Shown here in pieces: positions 1 through 4,700 of a DNA stretch of 10,458 bases; positions within the stretch are counted from its first letter, which is position 1; each line of letters begins with the position of its first letter. A program made the translations under genes and the position numbers. The DNA comes from Rudaea sp. (GTDB lineage: Bacteria > Pseudomonadota > Gammaproteobacteria > Xanthomonadales > Rhodanobacteraceae). The notes under the pieces are model-generated. The model did no database searches and was not told where the DNA came from. It was given only the letters and a program-made list of their open reading frames with translations. The stretch lies in contig JAICYA010000035.1 of the NCBI GenBank assembly GCA_025934455.1, positions 1 through 10,458 on the forward strand, written 5' to 3'.

Positions 1-839
1 AACGACTGGCCGCTGGCATCGATGTAGCGGCCCTCGCGGTAGACAAAGTACATCGGCACGTCGAGCAGGTAGTCGACATAGCGCTCGAACCCGAAGCTCT
101 TGTCGAACACGAACGGCAGCATGCCGCAGCGGTCGGGGTCGAGATCGGTCCAGACGTGGCTGCGATAGCTCTGGAACCCGTTCGGCTTCCCCTCGGTGAA
201 CGGCGAATTGGCGAAAAGCGCCGCGGCGACCGGCTGCAAGGCCAGGCTGACGCGGAACTTCTTCACCATGTCCGCTTCGTTTGCGAAGTCGAGATTGACC
301 TGCACCGTGCAGGTGCGCGTCATCATGTCCAGGCCGAGCGCGCCGACCCTGGGCATGTAGTCGCGCATGATCTTGTAGCGCCCTTTCGGCATCCATGGCA
401 TTTCGTCGCGCCGCCACTTGGGCTGGAAGCCCATGCCGAGAAAACCGAGCCGCAATTCGTCGGCGACGCTGCGTACTTCCTTGAGATGGCAGGTGACTTC
501 GCAGCAGGTGTCGTGGACGGTGTCGAGCTGGCCACCCGATAGTTCGAGCTGGCCGGCCGGCTCCAGCGTGATCGACGCGTCGCCGCGCGCCAGCGCGATC
601 ACATTGCCGTTCTCTTCGACCGGCTTCCAACCGAAGCGCGTGAGGCCGCGCAACAGCGCACTGATGCCACGCTCGCCTTCGTACGTGGGCGGACGCAAAT
701 CATCCAGGCGAAAACCGAATTTTTCGTGCTCGGTGCCGATCTTCCACTGCGCTTTCGCGCGCACGCCAGAGGCGATGTATTCCACGAGCTGATCGCGGTT
801 CGCGATCGGGGTTTCCTTGACTGCGCTGGGGCCGGACAT
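1..839 (-). CDS. gshA: Glutamate-cysteine ligase, plant/proteobacterial type (3' end outside window)
   Basis: This is the ATP-dependent ligase that joins L-glutamate and L-cysteine in the first, rate-limiting step of glutathione synthesis in the cytoplasm. The window holds the first 279 residues. The family is usually about 450-460 residues, so roughly the last 170 lie beyond base 1. Recognisable stretches are [10 protein letters not shown] (34-43), [12 protein letters not shown] (92-103), [11 protein letters not shown] (132-142), [14 protein letters not shown] (150-163), [11 protein letters not shown] (175-185), [14 protein letters not shown] (208-221) and DVPMYFVYR (260-268), all typical of the plant and Xanthomonas/Rhizobium GCS2 family and unlike enterobacterial GshA. 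The start is supported by AAGGA six bases upstream. The gene follows engB by 37 bp on the same strand and is probably cotranscribed with it. Cysteines 112, 113 and 117 lie where plant enzymes carry a redox-sensitive cysteine. Confidence 0.95.
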   Translation of the reverse strand, partial: MSGPSAVKETPIANRDQLVEYIASGVRAKAQWKIGTEHEKFGFRLDDLRPPTYEGERGISALLRGLTRFGWKPVEENGNVIALARGDASITLEPAGQLELSGGQLDTVHDTCCEVTCHLKEVRSVADELRLGFLGMGFQPKWRRDEMPWMPKGRYKIMRDYMPRVGALGLDMMTRTCTVQVNLDFANEADMVKKFRVSLALQPVAAALFANSPFTEGKPNGFQSYRSHVWTDLDPDRCGMLPFVFDKSFGFERYVDYLLDVPMYFVYREGRYIDASGQS

Positions 840-845
840 GTTTTT

Positions 846-850
846 TCCTT
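846..850 (-). promoter_or_regulatory. Ribosome binding site of gshA
   Basis: AAGGA on the minus strand, with a six-base A-rich spacer to the ATG whose first base is 839. It fixes the gshA start, and the conserved protein sequence follows directly. Confidence 0.7.
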
Positions 851-876
851 CGGCAAGGCGCGCAATATGGGGATGG

Positions 877-1482
877 TCAGGCGCCAAGCAAGGCCGAGAT
901 CGCTGCGCGTGCCTCGTCCAGCCCGGTTTTGGCCTGCGCCGAAAACAGCTGCGCGGTCGCGTTCCAATCCTCGCGCTTGCACTCCGCGCGCACCGCCGCC
1001 AGCGTGCGCATGCCTTCGCTGCGCGAGAGCTTGTCGGATTTGGTCAGCAGAATATGACACGACAATTCGACTCCCGCGCAATATCCGAGCATTTGCCGGT
1101 CGAAATCCTTGAGCGGATGGCGTGCGTCCATGATCAGCACGACGCCGCGCAGGGACTTGCGTTCGCGCAGGTAGGAGTCGATGGAATGCCGCCATTTCTC
1201 GCGCATCGCCTCGGGGACTTTCGCGTAGCCGTAGCCGGGCAGGTCGATCAGGCGCCGCGCCGCGTCGAGGATGAAGACGTTGAGCAATTGCGTGCGTCCT
1301 GGCGTTTTCGACGTACGCGCCAGGCCCGTCTGGTCGCAGATCGCATTCAGGGCGCTGGATTTGCCCGCGTTGGAGCGCCCGGCGAAAGCGACTTCGACGC
1401 CGGTGTCGGGCGGCAGGCGACGCGGATCGGGCGCGCTCGTCGCGAATTGCGCGGCACGGAAAGGATTGCTGGGCATCGCCAT
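877..1482 (-). CDS. engB: Ribosome biogenesis GTP-binding protein EngB/YihA/YsxC
   Basis: A cytoplasmic TRAFAC-class GTPase needed for late assembly of the large ribosomal subunit. The 201-residue product has the full G-motif set: G1 P-loop GRSNAGKSS (35-43), the G2 region with KTPGRTQ (59-65), G3 DLPGYG (80-85), G4 TKSD (147-150) and G5 SAQAKTG (181-187). Its length matches the family (about 195-210). I chose the ATG at 1482 (Met-Ala-Met-Pro-Ser-Asn) because AGGGA lies 12 bases upstream. A second ATG at 1476 is also possible. The frame stays open upstream to about 1683, but that stretch runs antisense to the cytochrome gene and has no EngB homology, so I exclude it. It is divergent from the cytochrome c4 gene and is probably the first gene of an engB-gshA unit. 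Confidence 0.96.
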   Translation of the reverse strand: MAMPSNPFRAAQFATSAPDPRRLPPDTGVEVAFAGRSNAGKSSALNAICDQTGLARTSKTPGRTQLLNVFILDAARRLIDLPGYGYAKVPEAMREKWRHSIDSYLRERKSLRGVVLIMDARHPLKDFDRQMLGYCAGVELSCHILLTKSDKLSRSEGMRTLAAVRAECKREDWNATAQLFSAQAKTGLDEARAAISALLGA

Positions 1483-1487
1483 GGTGT

Positions 1488-1516
1488 TTGACCGTCCCTG
1501 TAGCGGCTGGGATAAT
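1488..1516 (+). promoter_or_regulatory. Sigma-70-type promoter of the cytochrome c4 / dsbA operon
   Basis: The -35 hexamer TTGACC (1488-1493) matches TTGACA at five of six bases. The spacer is exactly 17 bp. The -10 hexamer GATAAT (1511-1516) matches TATAAT at five of six and is preceded by a TGn extended -10 motif (1508-1510). Transcription would begin near 1523, leaving a leader of about 50 bases before the ATG at 1572. The -35 begins six bases from the engB start codon, so it overlaps the engB leader on the other strand. Confidence 0.75.
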
Positions 1517-1558
1517 TCCCGCCTTGTGTCCGCGCACTGGTGCACGGTCAGCGCTTTC

Positions 1559-1563
1559 AGGAG
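1559..1563 (+). promoter_or_regulatory. Ribosome binding site of the cytochrome c4 gene
   Basis: AGGAG with an eight-base spacer to the ATG at 1572. It favours this start over the longer open frame that begins at 1488, and a signal peptide follows immediately. Confidence 0.7.
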
Positions 1564-1571
1564 TGAAGTGT

Positions 1572-2291
1572 ATGAGTTTTCGGCTTGTGATTGCGTTTTC
1601 CGCGCTGGTTGGCGCCGGCTCGCTGGCGGCACAGACACCTGCTTCCGCTCCGAATCCCGCCCCGGCGCCCGCCGCACAGGCACCCGCCGCCACGCCAGCG
1701 GCAGAAGTGCCGCTCAAACCCGGCGATGCCACCGCCGGCCAGGCCAAGACCGCCGCCTGCGCGGCCTGCCATGGCATGGACGGCAACTCGGCCTCGGCGC
1801 AGTATCCGAAACTTGCCGGGCAACAGGCCGGCTACATCGCACGCCAGCTCGAGATGTTCAAGTCGGGCAAGCGCGCCAATCCGATCATGCTCGGCTTCGC
1901 CGCTCCGCTGAGCGAACAGGACAGGCGCGACATCGGCGCCTATTTCGCCAGTAAGACCTCGCTGCCCGGGGTGGCCGACGCCAAACTCGTGCCGGTAGGC
2001 GAAGCTTACTTCCGCAGCGGCGACGCGAAGGACGGCGTGCCGGCCTGCATGGCCTGCCACGGCCCCGACGGCCGCGGCAATCCGGGCGCGGAGTATCCGC
2101 AACTGGCCGGCCAACATGCCGACTATGTCGCCGCGCGCCTGAAGGCGTTCCGCGACGGCTCCGCCGGCGGCGACGAGCGCACCAAGATCATGGAGGCGAT
2201 CGCCAAGCCACTCTCCGACGCCGAAATCGGCGCCCTGGCGAGCTATGTCGAAGGCCTGCATGCGGTGGATGCGTCCACCGCGGCGAAGTGA
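1572..2291 (+). CDS. Periplasmic diheme cytochrome c4
   Basis: A periplasmic class I c-type cytochrome with two haem domains. In this family it carries electrons from the bc1 complex to terminal oxidases. The 239-residue product has a signal peptide with cleavage near residues 19-21, then an Ala/Pro-rich linker (about 22-48) that is longer than I would expect for c4. The two haem-binding sites are CAACH (63-67) and CMACH (159-163). Each is followed by a YPxLAGQ segment and a likely axial methionine, Met106 in NPIM and Met207 in TKIM, with similar spacing. The duplicated halves are the hallmark of c4. It is the first gene of a plus-strand run. The dsbA-like gene begins 13 bp after its stop, so they are almost certainly cotranscribed. 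This cytochrome-dsbA neighbourhood next to engB also occurs in Pseudomonas, from memory. Confidence 0.93.
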   Translation: MSFRLVIAFSALVGAGSLAAQTPASAPNPAPAPAAQAPAATPAAEVPLKPGDATAGQAKTAACAACHGMDGNSASAQYPKLAGQQAGYIARQLEMFKSGKRANPIMLGFAAPLSEQDRRDIGAYFASKTSLPGVADAKLVPVGEAYFRSGDAKDGVPACMACHGPDGRGNPGAEYPQLAGQHADYVAARLKAFRDGSAGGDERTKIMEAIAKPLSDAEIGALASYVEGLHAVDASTAAK

Positions 2292-2304
2292 CCGGAGCGC
2301 AGCC

Positions 2305-2982
2305 ATGAAACGTCTCGTCGCCCTTGTCGCGTTCGCCCTCTTTTCCGCCACCGCGATGGCTCAGGATGCCGCGTCCCAACAATGGGAAGCGGGCAAGCAC
2401 TATTTCGTGATCGATCCGCCGCAGCCGACGCAGACGCCCGGCAAGATCGAAGTCACCGAAGTGTTTTCCTACGGCTGCCCGGCATGTAATTTCGCCCACA
2501 CCTACGTCGATGCGCTGCGCAAGAAGTTGCCGGCAAACGCGGAAATGGATTTCGTGCCCGCTTCGTTCAATCCATCCGAGGACTGGGTCGTGTTCCAGCG
2601 CGCCTACCTCACCGCGAAGGCGCTCGGCATCGCGGAAAAATCGCACGATGCGATGTTCGACGCCGTGTGGAAGACCAAGGAATTGGGCATTTACGACGCG
2701 AACAACCGCATCAAGAGCCCGCTGCCGTCGATCGAAGACGTGGCCAAGTTCTATGCGCAGTACGGCGTCAAGCCCGAACAGTTCGTCGCCACGGCGAATT
2801 CCTTCACGATCAACACGCGCATGAAACAGGCCGATGCCTTCGTCAAGGCGACCGGCGTCGACCAGACCCCCACGATCGTCGTCAACGGCAAGTACCGCCT
2901 GACCACGGTCTCGGCGGGCGGAAGTTGGGACAAGGCCGAGCAACTCGTTCTGTTTCTGATAAACAAGGAAGCCGGCAAGTAA
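2305..2982 (+). CDS. dsbA: Thiol:disulfide interchange protein, DsbA family (soluble, CPAC active site)
   Basis: A periplasmic thioredoxin-fold oxidase that introduces disulfides into exported proteins. The 225-residue product has a signal peptide ending at AMA (17-19), a first beta strand and active-site region VTEVFSYGCPAC (50-61) with redox cysteines 58 and 61, the DsbA helical insertion (about 90-180), and the cis-proline loop VDQTPT (185-190, Pro189) that faces the active site. The active-site dipeptide is Pro-Ala, not the Pro-His of E. coli DsbA. GGAG with a seven-base spacer supports the ATG, and an upstream in-frame extension would overlap the cytochrome gene. It lies between cytochrome c4 and a second dsbA-like gene. 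Redox partners such as DsbB are not in this window. Confidence 0.93.
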   Translation: MKRLVALVAFALFSATAMAQDAASQQWEAGKHYFVIDPPQPTQTPGKIEVTEVFSYGCPACNFAHTYVDALRKKLPANAEMDFVPASFNPSEDWVVFQRAYLTAKALGIAEKSHDAMFDAVWKTKELGIYDANNRIKSPLPSIEDVAKFYAQYGVKPEQFVATANSFTINTRMKQADAFVKATGVDQTPTIVVNGKYRLTTVSAGGSWDKAEQLVLFLINKEAGK

Positions 2983-3035
2983 CCTTGCGAGGAACTTGCG
3001 CGTTCTTGCGCAGTCCCATAGCCGCTCGTCTGATT

Positions 3036-3040
3036 GGAGA
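3036..3040 (+). promoter_or_regulatory. Ribosome binding site of the second dsbA-like gene
   Basis: GGAGA with a five-base spacer to the ATG at 3046. It argues for this start and against the in-frame TTG at 3034, which would sit on the ribosome binding site itself and put four residues before the lipoprotein signal. Confidence 0.65.
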
Positions 3041-3045
3041 ACACG

Positions 3046-3729
3046 ATGTTGAAGCAAGCCCTGATTTTGCTGGCCGGGATGATCCTCATCGGCGGCTGCC
3101 AGGCACAAGGCAGCGCGGATGCCGCCAAGGCGCCTGCCAAGCCCGCGCTGGTCGCCGGCCAGGATTACCTGCTGATCACCCCTGCGCAGGTGACTCCGGG
3201 CGATCAGGTCGTGGTCACCGAGGTGTTCTCCTACGCCTGCCCGCACTGCGCAGATTTCCAGCCCTACGCGAACGAGCTCAAGGGCAAGTTGCCCAAGGGC
3301 GTGAAGTTCGCGCTGCTGCCCGCGGTGTTCAATGCGATGTGGGAACCCTACGCACGCGGTTTCTACACCGCGCAGTCGATGGGTCTGGTCGACAAGACGC
3401 ACCAGGCGCTGTTCGACGCCATTCACCGCGACCACGAACCGCTGCGCACGATCCAGGACCTGGCCAATCTGTTCTACGCCAACTACGGCGCGAGTCCCGG
3501 CGAGTTCCTGTCCACAGCCACCTCGTTCGTGATCGAAGGCGAAATGTCGGCCGGCAACCAGAAGGTGCGCGAATGGCAGGTCGATTCGACGCCCACGCTC
3601 ATCATCGACGGCAAGTACCGCGTCACCGCCAATCCCGAGCACGGCATCGGCTTCCAGCAGATGGTGCAAATCGCGCTGCAATTGGTCGATCAGGAACTGG
3701 CGTCAAAGCATCACGCCGCGCACAAATAA
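3046..3729 (+). CDS. DsbA-family thiol:disulfide oxidoreductase, predicted lipoprotein (CPHC active site)
   Basis: A second DsbA-like protein of 227 residues, clearly paralogous to the one just upstream: same VTEVFSYxCPxC segment, helical insertion, cis-Pro loop and IIDGKYR/IVVNGKYR strand. It has the classical dipeptide CPHC (65-68), and the cis-Pro loop reads DSTPT (180-184, Pro183). The N-terminus differs: a short hydrophobic helix ends in a lipobox-like LIGGC, with Cys18 as probable lipid attachment site and Gln19 at +2. By the E. coli rule, lack of Asp at +2 favours the outer membrane. Lipoprotein DsbAs are known in Neisseria. A 63-bp gap separates it from the upstream paralog, with no terminator visible. 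Its role beside a soluble DsbA cannot be read from sequence. Confidence 0.92.
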   Translation: MLKQALILLAGMILIGGCQAQGSADAAKAPAKPALVAGQDYLLITPAQVTPGDQVVVTEVFSYACPHCADFQPYANELKGKLPKGVKFALLPAVFNAMWEPYARGFYTAQSMGLVDKTHQALFDAIHRDHEPLRTIQDLANLFYANYGASPGEFLSTATSFVIEGEMSAGNQKVREWQVDSTPTLIIDGKYRVTANPEHGIGFQQMVQIALQLVDQELASKHHAAHK

Positions 3730-3745
3730 CCTCGTCGAACGACAG

Positions 3746-3776
3746 ATGCCGCTTGCGACGAAATCGCCGGCGGCAT
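3746..3776 (+). other. Stem-loop between the second dsbA-like gene and the endonuclease-like gene
   Basis: Arms ATGCCGC (3746-3752) and GCGGCAT (3770-3776) pair perfectly. Inside them GCGA (3755-3758) pairs with TCGC (3764-3767) around the loop CGAAA, leaving a two-by-two internal loop. No T-run follows, so it is not an intrinsic terminator. The 3' arm contains the only G-rich stretch upstream of the next start codon. Confidence 0.45.
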
Positions 3777-3787
3777 AGCCTGTGCTC

Positions 3788-4576
3788 ATGTGCGCCGATG
3801 TCCGCCACGCCCATGCGCCCGCGGGTTTGCACCAGCACCTGAACCTGCTCAGCTGCAACATACTCGCCGGCGGCAGCATGGCCAGCTACCGCGACTACGT
3901 GACCCAGAGCTGGAAGCACGTACTGCCCTCGCGCGGCAAGCGCAGCAATCTCGACAAGTTCGCGGGGCTGCTCGCCGATTTCGACCTGGTCGGCTTGCAG
4001 GAAGCCGATGCCGGCAGCCTGCGTTCGGGCTTCGTCAACCAGACCCAATACCTCGCCGAAGCAGCGCAGTTTCCGTACTGGAGCCACCAGCCCAACCGCA
4101 AGGTGGCGCGTTTCGCAGCCTCGGCGAACGGCCTGCTCACGCGCATTGCGCCCGAGGAAGTGCGCGACTACCCGCTGCCCGGACGCATCCCGGGTCGCGG
4201 TGCGCTGTGGGTGCAATTCGGCAAGGACGACGCGGCACTCGTCGTCGTGATCGCGCACCTGTCACTCGGCCCGGCGGCGCGCCGGCGCCAGTTCGATTTC
4301 CTCGCCGAATTGATCGGCACGCACGAAAACGTGGTGCTGATGGGCGACCTGAATTGCCCGGCGCACAGCCGCGAACTGACGCCTTTGTTCCGCCGCACCG
4401 CGCTCGTGCCACCACACGCCGCCGCACCCGCCACGTTCCCGAGCTGGCAGCCGCGCCGGGCGATCGACCACATCCTGACTTCGTCCAGCATCGAGGTCGA
4501 ACGCTTGTGGACGTTGCCGCACCCGGTGTCCGATCACTTGCCGCTGGCGGCAAGAATCAAGTTGCCGCCCTTGTGA
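3788..4576 (+). CDS. Endonuclease/exonuclease/phosphatase-fold family protein
   Basis: A member of the DNase I-like metal-dependent phosphoesterase superfamily. Its substrate cannot be told from sequence: nucleic acid, phospholipid or another phosphoester are all possible. The product is 262 residues with the expected motif order: an opening strand LNLLSCNILAGG (18-29), the metal-binding glutamate in GLQEAD (Glu72), IAHLSLG (155-161, His157), LMGDLN (184-189, Asp187 and Asn189), AIDHIL (225-230) and the catalytic SDH (248-250). No signal peptide is visible, so it is probably cytoplasmic, unlike the three exported products before it. The start is uncertain: ATG 3788 and GTG 3782 are in frame, and neither has a clear ribosome binding site. 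It starts 58 bp after the second dsbA-like gene. From memory, a related gene also follows cytochrome c4/dsbA in Pseudomonas and Xanthomonas. Confidence 0.85.
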   Translation: MCADVRHAHAPAGLHQHLNLLSCNILAGGSMASYRDYVTQSWKHVLPSRGKRSNLDKFAGLLADFDLVGLQEADAGSLRSGFVNQTQYLAEAAQFPYWSHQPNRKVARFAASANGLLTRIAPEEVRDYPLPGRIPGRGALWVQFGKDDAALVVVIAHLSLGPAARRRQFDFLAELIGTHENVVLMGDLNCPAHSRELTPLFRRTALVPPHAAAPATFPSWQPRRAIDHILTSSSIEVERLWTLPHPVSDHLPLAARIKLPPL

Positions 4577-4581
4577 AAAGT

Positions 4582-4598
4582 GCGGGCAGGACGCCCGC
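4582..4598 (+). terminator. GC-rich hairpin just after the endonuclease-like gene (weak terminator)
   Basis: Perfect six-base arms GCGGGC (4582-4587) and GCCCGC (4593-4598) with loop AGGAC, starting six bases after the stop codon at 4576. There is no T-run, only TTCG, so it is at best a weak or factor-dependent end of the cytochrome c4-dsbA transcript, or a 3' stabilising stem. Confidence 0.4.
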
Positions 4599-4642
4599 TT
4601 CGTGATCCTCGCGTTTAAGGACGAACGCAAGAATATATCCCG

Positions 4643-4673
4643 AAAAAAAAACGGGCCGCACGTGGCGGCCCGT
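4643..4673 (-). terminator. Rho-independent terminator of the TonB-dependent receptor gene
   Basis: On the minus strand a perfect nine-base stem has arms ACGGGCCGC (4665-4673 read in reverse) and GCGGCCCGT (4651-4659) around a five-base loop. It is followed directly by nine T residues (complement of the A-run 4643-4651). It begins 27 bases after the receptor stop codon. On the plus strand the nearest T-run (around 4689-4694) is too far from the stem for a classical terminator, so any effect in that direction is weaker. Confidence 0.85.
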
Positions 4674-4700
4674 AATGTTGCTTCGTGATTTTTTGTTGTA

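Noticed and set aside
1483..1683. N-terminal extension of EngB upstream of 1482
   Set aside because: The frame is open, but the stretch covers the cytochrome promoter and signal-peptide coding region, shows no EngB homology, and the ATG at 1482 has its own ribosome binding site.
599..1786. A 395-codon minus-strand frame across gshA, engB and the cytochrome start
   Set aside because: It is out of frame with EngB and GshA, both of which have full family motifs, and its translation is low-complexity Ala/Arg.
2983..3045. Three CTTGCG copies about 10-11 bp apart between the two dsbA-like genes
   Set aside because: The motif is six bases, GC-rich and irregularly spaced. It gives no stable hairpin or known operator, so chance is an adequate explanation.
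2188..3681. A 497-codon minus-strand open frame across both dsbA-like genes
   Set aside because: It is antisense to two clear thioredoxin-fold genes. Its apparent internal repetition (similar Gly/Val/Asp-rich segments twice) simply reflects the dsbA duplication on the other strand.
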